From assembly GCA_004764695.1 (NCBI GenBank), contig SMSO01000033.1:1875001-1939000 (forward strand): a stretch of 64,000 nt of DNA, given 5' to 3'. Below the pieces are notes generated by a model, which ran no database searches, had not been told where the DNA came from, and saw only the letters and a program-made list of their open reading frames with translations. Below, one piece after another: positions 1 through 9,761 of the stretch. The position numbers and the translations under genes were made by a program. Positions within the stretch are counted from its first letter, which is position 1; each line of letters opens with the position of its first letter. The DNA is from Schizochytrium sp. TIO01. Its lineage: Eukaryota; Sar; Bigyra; Thraustochytrida; Thraustochytriidae.

Positions 1-3000
1 AGTCTTACTACGTATCCACTTACCGATTTCATGTGTGGGTCGTTGATTTGACCAAAGCTTGCATCAGCAAATACATTAATCTTGATATCCTTCACTGAGC
101 TCTGTCCTTTTAGCACAAGACCATCATTTGTGGTTCCTCTAAGATATCTGAGGGTCCTCTTACATGCGTCCATGTGTACTGGTCCATTCTTGTGTCCGTG
201 TCTAGATAGTTGGTGAAGTGGGTATCCAAGGTCGATTCGTGTGCAACTGAGGTACATGAGCTTTCCCACAATTGTTCGGTAGTCTGGGTGTTGTTCATCT
301 TTATCATGGTCAGGAAGATAGCACTTAGCCTCCATTGGTGTTTTACATGAGTTAGCTTTGTCCATCCCGTGATCCTTTAATTTCTTTTCTATATGGACTG
401 CCTGGGAAATCTTGCATGTTTTTGCATCCAGGTTGAACTCATGTTTGTTACCTAAGTAAGTGGCAGTGGCTGGGTTTATCTCACACTTGACGTCATACTT
501 TGCTTTTAGAGTGTTGATTGTTTTCTTCACTGAATTCGGAGTTCCTGTGATTAATAGGTCGTCCACATGACTGATGACAATGGCTTCGAGTCCGATAAAG
601 CAACTTGGGTCGAACTTGCTTTTCCGAAGTCCACAACCTTCTAGGGTTTGGGCTAGGTGTTCAGCCCACCTTCGAGGACTTGTTTTCAGTCCATAGAGGG
701 ATCTACGAGGACTTGTTTTCAGTCCATAGAGGGATCTAGCAAGTTTGAAGATGCATCCTTCTGGTACTTGTACACCTCTCGGTGGTCGGATGTAGATGGG
801 TTCCTTTTCATGATCGATTTCTGCTTGTAAGAATGCAGCCGATACATCCAATATCGCGAATGACTAGTTCTTAGTGAGAGCAACAATAATGGCTGTTCTC
901 AGCGATAATCTGTCCGTGGTTGGGGCGAAAACATCCCACGGAGATGTTAGGGGTTCATTAGTCCCTTGAGCAACTAGCCTGGCCTTGGCGGTTTGCTGAG
1001 GTGTTTTGTATGTGAAAATCCATGCGGCATTGATGATAGTGCCTTTTGCATCCTGTTTGGGTACAATGAGGAAGGTCCCACTCCTTTCAAGATTAGACCA
1101 CTCTTTTCTTATCGCCTCAGTCCATATTTGACGTTCCTGGTATGGTAAACGTAGATAGTCACTGAAGTTTCGAGGCGCGACAATGAGTTTTGATTGTTGG
1201 TCCTGTTTTACTGTTGGTTCAATTCCAACCCGTGTGGATTGAGACTTCTTCTTCTTTGATGGGCTATGCATTTCATGTATTGCAGAGGGACTGTTACAGT
1301 GATCATAACGTGTCCGTTTCTGTAGTGCTTTTGTCCCATCATAGACTTGTGATACCTGCTCCCCCGGGACAAAGGACGGGGAATGGTCAAAAGAAGATGC
1401 CTGTAAAACATGAGAGGGATAGCGATAGGTATTGGCCCTCCCCAGGGCAGCCGCGTCCGCATTTATCCATTGGGTGCGGCGGGAAATTCGTCCACTCCTG
1501 GTCCGTACCTCTGTATTGGGTACGGGCTCCTTGGGATCCTCATCGGGATTCGACCAAGGTGGAGAGTTTGATTCAGACTCCGCATTATCATGTGGAGGAA
1601 TAGACATACGGTCTAGGTTGGATTCAATGTTAGTTGAATCAGCTACATCAGAACTAGTATGTGATGAGCTCGTATTCGCCGGAGAAGTCTCACTTCTATG
1701 GGAGAGTTCTGGCAAAGATAGATTATCGTGAGTCTCCGATAGGTCACAGGACGCTATCCCATCCTGTCGGTGCTCACCCTGACCAGCGTTTGCCTGTCTT
1801 TGAGATTGGGACAGGTCATGCTCGAAATCAGGTTGTATCAAGTCCTGTAGATTTCTAACCCTGCTCGGGTGATCAGGTCGAGATGTCGACAGTATGCGAC
1901 TGGGTGAATCCACGGAGAGGGCATCGTTGTCACACAGCCTGTTAGAGCTGGACGCAGATCCTAAATTGGGAGATGACGCTACCAGTGGGTCGTTTGGACC
2001 TGAGCTGGAAGCGGTCATTGAGGACAAGGAGGAGGAGTTCGACTAGTTAAGGTCACACATCGTAGGAAAGTAGAAGGATTTGAACCGGAGAGATGAGTCT
2101 TTTCTCGAACCGGAGCGTAGATGCTCCCCCATTGTTTTAGGACCTCCTTGTTCCACGGTGTTTTGATTGTTGGTGAACCGTGGGAAGGAGTTCATGACCC
2201 TGTCGACAATGGAATTCTCGAAGAACCGTACATCCCGTGTAGTGATGAGATGTGTAGTGCGGTTGTTCAGGATGAGATATGTAGAGTGGTTGTGATGTCG
2301 TGCCACACCCAGGAACTTGCCACTTAAACCGCGTGGAGCGAGCTTGTTTGGTGGAGCCTGGTCTTTAAACACAACGTCACAACCAAATATATGGAGGTTG
2401 TCTAGAGACGGCGAACGACCATAGTGAATCTCAAAGGGAGATTGTGTGGAACGTTGGGATGGAAGTCTGTTACGAATGTAACAAGCGTATTCATACGCAA
2501 AATACCAACAGCGAGAGGGAAGTTCAGCCGCCATAAGCATGGCTCTAGCCATCCGAAGGAGAACCCCATTCAAGGATTCAGCTGGGTGAAGAGCATGAGC
2601 CCCGCTGGGACTAATTGAAAGACTCCATCCCCATTGTGTGCAAGTTTCCTTGAATGTGCCACCAACGAAATAGGAAGCTCCATCAACATATAGTCGTGCT
2701 CGTCACTTCAAAACCATGCCAGTCTGCCCTCCATTGGTGAAGAGCAGTCGTGACTTGAGTGAGAGATTTTAATCCATAGCATTGTGCGATGCCAGAAACT
2801 AGATCCCGAATCACTAAGGCATGCTTGTAGCCATGTAGGAAGGAGGATTGAAATGGGCCAACGACGTCTAATGTAGCAGCCTGGCGAGGTGCGGTTGCTC
2901 GTGACTCGTGTGGGCCTTGAGGGACAGGTCTGGTTTTGATGTTGGCTAAAGCACAGGTCGGACACGAAAACTGTATTTTGGACGGAGGGACTTGGAGAAC

Positions 3001-3180
3001 ACGAGCCATACGAGTGATGTTGGGATGGCCTAATCGCAGGTGAGCGGCAAGCCAATCTCTCTGACGATTAGAGGAGACGGCCAACAATGCATGAGAAGGA
3101 GCTAGTCACTCTTGACGTATGCATGGTGAGCCATGATAGTCGCCGAGAATGACGGTATCTCCCCTTGGAGTAGAGAGCTC
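1..3180 (-). pseudogene. pol: copia Pol: integrase, reverse transcriptase, RNase H (degenerate)
   Basis: The integrase zinc-binding region (HLRLGHPN with a downstream CPTC pair) and the first core Asp (LDVVGPF) lie in 2683-3087. The rest of the core is in another reading frame from about 2700 down, with Asp in LYVDGAS at 2682-2684. Where copia proteins usually have NGV-x-E-R this copy reads NGVLLRM, so the catalytic Glu appears replaced by Leu. The reverse transcriptase shows LDVSAAFLQAEID, SLYGLK and a VDD box, and RNase H starts with FADAS. Two in-frame TAG codons (2043-2045, 864-866) interrupt it. A 33-bp tandem duplication (673-738) repeats 11 residues around SLYGLKTSP, and the usual YVDD box reads HVDD. 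The product would be inactive. Confidence 0.88.
673..738. repeat. 33-bp direct tandem duplication inside the copia RT
   Basis: Two identical 33-bp copies, 673-705 and 706-738, sit in frame and duplicate 11 codons of the conserved SLYGLK region. Confidence 0.95.
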
Positions 3181-4377
3181 TCATCGTTGTGGTCCCAATG
3201 AGACCACAAAGTTGCGATCCGTGAGGTCGCGAACCGCAACGAGAGTGGGTGCTGGAGAGGGAACATAGTCTGCATCGATGGTTACAGTGATGGTTTTCCC
3301 TTTTGTGTTTTTCATTTTAACTTGAATTTGTCCTACTTGGGTGATATCCATGGTTTCACCGTTTGCAACCGTGATCCGTCGAGGTGCAGGAAGTTGTTCC
3401 AGGGATTGGAATAGGTTGCGATCACCGGTCATTGTTTTGGAACAGCCGCTGTCTAAGAGAATGACATCAGACGGAATAGACTGTGACAGGGCCATAAAGG
3501 AGAATAAGCCTGTCGAAGGATGAGTGGCGTGATTGAAATACGCCAAGTTCGGATCCAAATGCGAGTGTGTTTGAGGAGTCTGTAAGTTGCGTTTGGCTCG
3601 TTTTGAGCGTGTGTGAGATCGAGAATGTGACTGTTGTTGTTGGGCGGAGTTAGGTGTCGCTCTGCAATCGCGCCCATAGTGGCCGCGACGACCACAGTTG
3701 GCACAAGTAATGTGCTGATGGAACTTGGATTGTCTGGGATTCTTGGAGGTTTTGGAGACAGCCACTAACGCCCAGGGATCAGTGGTAGTTGGAGCATTTA
3801 TTTTTGGTTTATGTGGGTGATTGGCTACCGCCCTTTGAATAGTATGAATGGCTTTGGTGATCTGGAGTTGAGGTTCAAGTACTTCATTGATAGCTACCTC
3901 GTACTTACCTCCAGTGACTTCATGGAAGCGCATCAGACTAAGCAGTGTAACTAGTTCGAGTGGGTCAGTGTTGAGTGCAACTAGTTGTTCGCCTATGTTG
4001 ATGATTTGATAGAAAAATCCATTGCATACTTCAAAACTCTCGCCAGCTGTAGAGACAATTGCAGAACGGAGTAGCTTTTCCATTCGTTGAAGTATCTGCA
4101 CTTTACCTCGTGCACTTGATTCTGCAAACAGTTCATTGAGACGGTGCCACGCATGGATACCAGACTTGTGTGGGTTCGAGGCGGTGATAATATATAGCTT
4201 GTCTTGAGCATTTTCAGCTGCCTGAGTCAGGATCTGGTACAACTTCTGATCTCGGTCATACCAGATTTCTGGGGTGGGTGCATTGGCTATGTTCTCGGGT
4301 GTGAGACCATAGGTGCTGAGAAAATTGAAGAGTTTGACTCTATACTGATCCCAGGTTCCCTTCATGTCATCTGACAT
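3181..4377 (-). CDS. gag: copia Gag plus aspartic protease segment
   Basis: A 398-residue frame from an ATG at 4375-4377. The first two thirds match the helical UBN2-type Gag of copia elements. A CCHC zinc knuckle (CANCGRRGHYGRDC) follows around residues 224-237. A retroviral-type protease then starts with the LLDSGCSKTMTG motif, in which D of DSG is the catalytic aspartate. Gag packages the element RNA and the protease cleaves the polyprotein. The frame ends at TGA 3181-3183. After this stop the same frame continues open for 24 codons to a second TGA and then enters the integrase, so the stop is best read as a disabling mutation, although a natural Gag-Pol boundary cannot be excluded from one copy. 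Confidence 0.85.
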   Translation of the reverse strand: MSDDMKGTWDQYRVKLFNFLSTYGLTPENIANAPTPEIWYDRDQKLYQILTQAAENAQDKLYIITASNPHKSGIHAWHRLNELFAESSARGKVQILQRMEKLLRSAIVSTAGESFEVCNGFFYQIINIGEQLVALNTDPLELVTLLSLMRFHEVTGGKYEVAINEVLEPQLQITKAIHTIQRAVANHPHKPKINAPTTTDPWALVAVSKTSKNPRQSKFHQHITCANCGRRGHYGRDCRATPNSAQQQQSHSRSHTRSKRAKRNLQTPQTHSHLDPNLAYFNHATHPSTGLFSFMALSQSIPSDVILLDSGCSKTMTGDRNLFQSLEQLPAPRRITVANGETMDITQVGQIQVKMKNTKGKTITVTIDADYVPSPAPTLVAVRDLTDRNFVVSLGPQR

Positions 4378-5004
4378 GAGAAGAAGTTCGATTGGAGATC
4401 TCAGCAGCTACTGCCTAACCTATTTTAACCTAACCTAATCAAGCTCTCCTGTCCACACATTCATCCCTGCCTGTATGCAGACCCGAAACCCCAATAACTC
4501 ATATATCATCCTCTTTCTTTCTCTTTCTCTTGAGTTCGTCATCCTAGTCAAACTACCTCTGTACGCTTCACAGCACAAGCTATTCTGCAATAATAGTCAA
4601 CCTCTAGATGACCAGATTCATCTCTGCAATTCTTAATATGTAAAGAAAATTGGCACGGTACTGAAAGGTGTCAAGTTAGTTGGACATGGTAAAGATATCT
4701 TAAGTCACGCATTTGAATTTACATAATTCATTCAAGACACTTGCTAGATTCCCAGATTTGGTCCTCATCCAATCCGTGTTCGCTTGTAGCTCGGGCCTCA
4801 TGAAGATTATTCGTGCAGATAGTTGCCCCGATCACGCTCTTCATTCTAACAAAAATAAAGGGGACAAATCTCCTGAACACGACCAAATTATACAAGTTAC
4901 CTGCGCGTGTTTGATTCGATATTTATCGCATCTTTTTGTACAAAGTTGAAAGGAAAAGGTGTTATTTGACTGCCAACATTTATATATATTAAACAGAAGC
5001 TTAA
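4378..5004. other. intergenic, copia 5' side to secreted protein A
   Basis: AT-rich sequence without a credible gene. It should contain the copia 5' leader and any 5' LTR, since the element points left, but no TG...CA-bounded repeat can be matched because the partner LTR lies outside the window. A short TTTTAACCTAACCTAATC stretch is at about 4424-4440. Confidence 0.5.
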
Positions 5005-8000
5005 TTAAGAACTGCTCGAACATCCAATCTTGTTGTTGTGATTGTATGTCATTGTGACATTGAATGAGTACATCGGGCGACAGTTAGCTTCAGGGTCTTC
5101 GAAGAGAGGACACGAGGAGATATCTAGATCGCACTGTTCGAAGCGAACGGGGTAGATAAAGAGAGGATAGTATTTGCTGCTCCATGCGTTGATGACCAAT
5201 TGATTGTTGCAGGGACGGTAAGTCTCAGGGATGAAAAAGAGCTCTACCCAGTCTTCATCAGAAGAACCTGGGTTGTACTGGACCGAAACTCCCATAGTAC
5301 AGGAGTCGTACTTATCACGAGTATTGTACTTCGTAACGGAACTAGCACACGAGCTTTCCTGGAAGAATGACATGGAGTACGCATCACCCACTGAGTGATA
5401 TGTCTCAAAGATTTTGTAATAGGAATCATCTGAATCACTAGAAACCACGTTCTTGCACTCACTCAAAAACTTTTTCTTAGACAGTGAACCTTTCATGGGA
5501 AGCAAAGCAGTGCACACCGCATTCAGCCACCTCTTCGCGCGAGCTAGAGACGAGTCGCTCTTCCTGTAAATATTGTTGTAACACTGTTCAACAGACCAGC
5601 CGCTCGGACGATTGGCTGCCTCGCACCACTTCATAATACCACCTTCAATCTCGTTCAGAGTGCAGGACTTTGACCAGAATGCTTTGCATGCCCATTGGTC
5701 AGGATTCAAATTATTCTGGCAGATAACACCATCGTTGTTTCTTGTGTATTCCTGTCCGTACTGATCCATATCTCCTGAAGGGCAATACCCTTCCCCAGTT
5801 ATATTTTGGTGTCCACGTGGCTCAATCAGGGTCTCCAAATTGAAGCGGTAGCCACCCATGAGAGTTGGATCGCCACCCTCAAGGATCATCTTGATGCAGA
5901 CAACACGGAAGAACACTCCCGTTTCGCCATCGTAGACATTCCATACGCGTTCATATGCTCCATACCCATCATCTCCGCCTTCAATGTAGGAAAGTGTGAG
6001 CGCATCACCTACAGTAGTATCATTCCAACCAGGATACAGATTAGTATTGGTGCGTTCTTCAAAACATTTTTGGGGGTCGAGGGAAAAGTAACCTAGCTTA
6101 GTTTGGAGAAACATCTCGGTCAACACGGATCGCTCACCCATACTAAAACTTAGATCAAAGGGATCACTGGTTGAATATGCAGAAATCTTAGCAACGCCAG
6201 ATAATTCATAGTTCGCTTGGCAAGGAGATCCATATACACCAATAAGCGCCCACTTGTTTCCAATTTGTTCGGCGACAGTTTCATTCCAAGTACAATTATT
6301 GCCAGCATGGTCAAGAAGAAGCTCACAACGTGTTTCATCTTGTTTGCAAGTGTCAGTGTCCCTGGAATCACATATGATCAGCTCATCACGTTCGCCATCG
6401 AAACCTTCACCGTATGGATCGCCCCAAATTGTACAATTTTTGCAGCATGTGATGATATCTTCGGGAAACGTGAAATCCAGGGTCAGAGTACCACCAGATT
6501 TCTTTTTCTTCAGCTGATCGCAGTAATCACTCGTGCTGCTGTCGGCCGTGTTGCAATACGCTGTTTCAAGGGTGAGGTCACGGCATTCAGTAGATGAGTG
6601 GTTCACGATAAAGTTGTTTGTCCCACAACAACCATCGCAACTACCTAAGGTGTAGGGTGCAGCGTCTGTTGCTTCGCAGATTTCGGGACTATCGTCTTGG
6701 TTGGTCGTTGTGCAACTGCAAATTCCATCTTCACCGCAAATATTTTCATAGACAATCGAGGCAGTGACAGCTGGAACTGGTGAACACCCCAGTTGCTCGC
6801 GCTTTTTAATCAAACATTCCCCGCTCAAACCACACTGGCGCCAACGCAGTTGATTAATAAAGAGTTCAGGATACGCCGAACCATTGACACTTAAGAGAAC
6901 GTTATCGCAAATTGGCTTATCAGGAGGAAAGTAAAACTGAGGAACCCATTCATCATCAAGTTTATACTCAAGCATGACGCCTTTAGCGCACTCCTCATCA
7001 TCAGGCATATCTAAGAAGTCGGAAAGGGAGTCGTAGCAGCTGTCGCTTTGGTCGTCGGCCCAGACATGCTTGATAAGACCCTGATAGGCATTTGCCCAGG
7101 TTGTCCAGGTGTTCTCTCCAACGCTGCTGCTGCTAGTGAGACATTCAGTCACATACGTTGACATATCCGTAGACGAAGAGTCATATGTTTCTACGCCAGT
7201 TGTATAAACATAGTTCATCTGGCAAGCGTAGGTCGCCCAAGCTGTAGATTGCTCTTCCTCTGTACCACTTGTAATATCAGCGATGCATTGTGAGACCATT
7301 TCGCTGTAGATATCCGTTGTTTCAGATGCTTGCGTACCCTTCAACTCGGCACTTTCACACCAGTATTCTTGCCATCCAGGCACGCTAACAGCTTTGCAGC
7401 TATCATCCGCTAAATATCGGCACGTGTTTGTGAGGTCTGATAGATAGGATAGCAAACATTTCATGTGTAAGGACTTTGAGATATCCACGTTGCTTCCACT
7501 CATGCTGCCCTTGGAGATAACTCTATCAAAGCAAACACCTGAGCCATCTTCATGAAACTGATAATCCATAACACGTTCAACGTCAATGCGTGTACGCTCC
7601 GAGCTTTCACCTTGGGTGCAAACAAGGTCAACAAAAAAGCCTGTTGTCTTGTCACCCACGGTCCAAAGAACTTCGACGTCATTGGGCAGCGATGCTGACC
7701 ACCAAGATGGAATTGTATCGACCGTCGATGGCAACGTCCAAGCCTTCCAGGCTTCATCTGTTCCAACGTCACGCGGACTATAGTCGAAGCAAGCATCCGA
7801 GTTCAAAGTGAACGGCTCCGAGTAGTCAGGAAGTTGCACGCTTACATTAAGAATTACACCTCGTTCACCAGTCACAAGCCAAACTTTGAAACCATCGTCG
7901 GTGTCTACCATCGTCAGCTCATTGTATCCGCTCAATTCGAAGTCAGGCTGGCAAGGGGATCCAGATTGAGCAAAATTTACCCAACTACTTGTCTTTTTGA

Positions 8001-8544
8001 TCCAGGTGCAATTGTTACCTGAATGATCTATTTGATTAAGACAAATATCTTTAGTCATTTTGCAGGTATCTGGGTCACGCCCATCGCACTCAATCAATTG
8101 GTCAACTTCTCCATTGAATGCTTGGCAAATAGGGTCGCCATAGCACTTGCATGTTTGGCAACACGACGCAGTTGAGTAATTGAAAATAACCTCAAGCTCG
8201 AAGGTATCATTCTCGGTAGGCGTATAGGAATTGCAGTCAACATCAGGATAGTTTGCCTCGCAGAAACTGTCAGAAGTGACTAGTACATTACATTGGCCAT
8301 CGCTCTCGTCGTCGCTGAAAAAGGAGGTGCCACAGCAAGGTTCGGAACTAAATTGGAATCCTCCGCAATTAGTCTCAAAGGAGCCTGTGTCAAGTACAGG
8401 CTCACACGTGTCCAAAGTAGATGAAGAGGACGAATCAACAAGCTTGCGTGGCTGAAGTTGGCTTTTTGAGCCCTGAGAAGATAATGCTAATGCCAGGACT
8501 GCTGCAATGGCAGAGCAGCCAAGCCACTTCATGGTTAGTGCCAT
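5005..8544 (-). CDS. large secreted cysteine-rich protein A, internal duplication with VWD-like motifs
   Basis: A 1179-residue single-exon protein. A signal peptide is clear at the N-terminus (MKWLGCSAIAAVLALALS); ATG at 8542-8544 and in-frame ATG at 8530-8532 are both possible starts. The chain is two similar halves with a period of about 570 residues. Each half has a CCG-type double Cys, then C-x-C/W-x-GDP-x4-F[ND]G, reminiscent of the von Willebrand D-domain GDPH-x-TFDG signature (near residues 135 and 708), then ICD/ECD-x-RD, DH[SA]GNNCTW and GSPCQ motifs. Each continues with a Cys-spaced helical stretch (WCE) and a tail ending in F-x-P-x4-PC...QC. Many N-glycosylation sequons occur and there is no membrane segment or obvious GPI tail. 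A KKKK run precedes the second D-like motif. It is likely an extracellular or coat/matrix glycoprotein. This function is inferred; I do not recognise the family. The next gene on the same strand, 3.9 kb upstream, is its paralogue. Confidence 0.9.
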   Translation of the reverse strand: MALTMKWLGCSAIAAVLALALSSQGSKSQLQPRKLVDSSSSSTLDTCEPVLDTGSFETNCGGFQFSSEPCCGTSFFSDDESDGQCNVLVTSDSFCEANYPDVDCNSYTPTENDTFELEVIFNYSTASCCQTCKCYGDPICQAFNGEVDQLIECDGRDPDTCKMTKDICLNQIDHSGNNCTWIKKTSSWVNFAQSGSPCQPDFELSGYNELTMVDTDDGFKVWLVTGERGVILNVSVQLPDYSEPFTLNSDACFDYSPRDVGTDEAWKAWTLPSTVDTIPSWWSASLPNDVEVLWTVGDKTTGFFVDLVCTQGESSERTRIDVERVMDYQFHEDGSGVCFDRVISKGSMSGSNVDISKSLHMKCLLSYLSDLTNTCRYLADDSCKAVSVPGWQEYWCESAELKGTQASETTDIYSEMVSQCIADITSGTEEEQSTAWATYACQMNYVYTTGVETYDSSSTDMSTYVTECLTSSSSVGENTWTTWANAYQGLIKHVWADDQSDSCYDSLSDFLDMPDDEECAKGVMLEYKLDDEWVPQFYFPPDKPICDNVLLSVNGSAYPELFINQLRWRQCGLSGECLIKKREQLGCSPVPAVTASIVYENICGEDGICSCTTTNQDDSPEICEATDAAPYTLGSCDGCCGTNNFIVNHSSTECRDLTLETAYCNTADSSTSDYCDQLKKKKSGGTLTLDFTFPEDIITCCKNCTIWGDPYGEGFDGERDELIICDSRDTDTCKQDETRCELLLDHAGNNCTWNETVAEQIGNKWALIGVYGSPCQANYELSGVAKISAYSTSDPFDLSFSMGERSVLTEMFLQTKLGYFSLDPQKCFEERTNTNLYPGWNDTTVGDALTLSYIEGGDDGYGAYERVWNVYDGETGVFFRVVCIKMILEGGDPTLMGGYRFNLETLIEPRGHQNITGEGYCPSGDMDQYGQEYTRNNDGVICQNNLNPDQWACKAFWSKSCTLNEIEGGIMKWCEAANRPSGWSVEQCYNNIYRKSDSSLARAKRWLNAVCTALLPMKGSLSKKKFLSECKNVVSSDSDDSYYKIFETYHSVGDAYSMSFFQESSCASSVTKYNTRDKYDSCTMGVSVQYNPGSSDEDWVELFFIPETYRPCNNQLVINAWSSKYYPLFIYPVRFEQCDLDISSCPLFEDPEANCRPMYSFNVTMTYNHNNKIGCSSSS

Positions 8545-8792
8545 GAGTGAGCTTGAAGGCTCTTAAGTAGGAGAGCTTTTCCTATCCTCTACCTGAGATG
8601 GAATTTACGGTTGATACGTGTGTTGGTTAGTTTCCCAGGCCAATCAGATTTGTCTGATACCTCATTGAGGGTTTGTTTCAATGTTTTTCTTTGTCAGCCT
8701 AAAATCAGGAATTCTATCGAGAATTTCTGTAGATAGTTCTCTAGAGGGAAAGACTGTGCGTACTTTATCCCGGCTTAGTATCGCAGCACGCG

Positions 8793-8857
8793 AGTACTGC
8801 ACGTGAGTACTGCACGTGAGTACTGCACGTGAATACTGCACGTGAATACTGCACGTG
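8793..8857. promoter_or_regulatory. array of five 13-bp units AGTACTGCACGTG (CACGTG boxes) upstream of protein A
   Basis: Units at 8793-8805, 8806-8818, 8819-8831, 8832-8844 and 8845-8857. The first three start AGTACT, the last two AATACT. Each ends in the palindrome CACGTG, giving five E-box/G-box sites at an exact 13-bp spacing, about 250-310 bp upstream of the protein A start codon. CACGTG is the classical binding site of bHLH and plant-type bZIP factors. A regulatory role here is inferred from position and from the palindromes. A neutral minisatellite is the alternative. Confidence 0.6.
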
Positions 8858-9745
8858 CTTACGACTTAAACTAAGTAACACATCAAACTGGATTTTTTAA
8901 AATTTAATTTTTTCCAAGAATGTGCTCCCTTTTGAGGTTTTCTTGCTTGATTTCCTAAACAAAGGGCAGCAGGTTAGGCCATGGCGCGGACTAGACGGTG
9001 GCGCGGACTGGGTGGCATTGCAATTTACCAAATCAGACGATGCCTTAAAAAAAAAAAAGAAAAAAGAAAAAAGAAACAGACAACAAGATATCTATTAACT
9101 AGAAACTATAAATGAGCAAAATGTTGGTTTTAGAGCGATACCCATGTTGTTGAGTTTGCGCTTGACACAATCGCGTACTCGAATGAGAGTCACGAACTAG
9201 AATAATTACTTCTTTTATTATTAAAAAAAATGAAGATCTTTTTTTAATGTACAATAGAAGCTTTATCTAGGAGAGTCTTTGCTCTACGTCAAGAAGCAAA
9301 TTCTGTTCTTAGCAACAGCTCTAGCTGCTGAAGTTCGCGTAATACAGGTTCTAGCGTTGCGTTGAAAGTTACTCATTTGCTTAAAGTGCCAGTGGCGTAA
9401 TATCCATTCACGTACTGTATCTTCTGGTGCAAGTTTTCTAATATTTTGCTAATTAAAAAGTTAAGCAAAATAACAGAGATTCTCAAGGAGAATATCATAA
9501 AAACCTATCCTTCACTTCAGAAATTTGAGTTTAAATCTCTATTAAAGTGTTATCTACCTGCAGATGTCCTACTCTAAACACATAACTTCATTTTTTTGAA
9601 ATCTATGCTTTATGCAATACTTTTCATTCTTAGATATATATCCGGTATTTCTCTTCTATCCCGTTTCAGAAAAAGAAGATCTTGACTAAAGGATTACTAA
9701 GAAATAATGTTTTTTTTCTTAAAAGAATAAATCAAGTAAAAGTAA

Positions 9746-9761
9746 GGGGGGGGGGGGGGGG
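9746..9761. repeat. G16 homopolymer
   Basis: Sixteen consecutive G in an otherwise AT-rich spacer; possibly variable in length or a sequencing/assembly-sensitive point. Confidence 0.85.

Larger units (their letters stand above)
1..4377 (-). mobile_element. Ty1/copia LTR retrotransposon, partial and decayed (left end outside window)
   Basis: Read on the minus strand, the order is gag with a CCHC knuckle, aspartic protease, integrase, reverse transcriptase and RNase H, which is the Ty1/copia order. The RNase H start (FADASFG, near 60-80) lies at the window edge, so the end of pol and the 3' LTR are missing. The coding line is broken by in-frame TGA at 3181-3183 and 3106-3108, a frame change near 2690-2705, and TAG at 2043-2045 and 864-866. 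From 863 down to base 1 the pol frame stays open. I could not find a convincing 5' LTR or primer-binding site upstream of 4377. Decay is moderate, so the insertion is inactive but not ancient. Confidence 0.93.

Noticed and set aside
4378-4720. 5' LTR and primer-binding site of the copia element
   Set aside because: No terminal TG...CA unit or tRNA-complementary stretch could be identified without the partner LTR.
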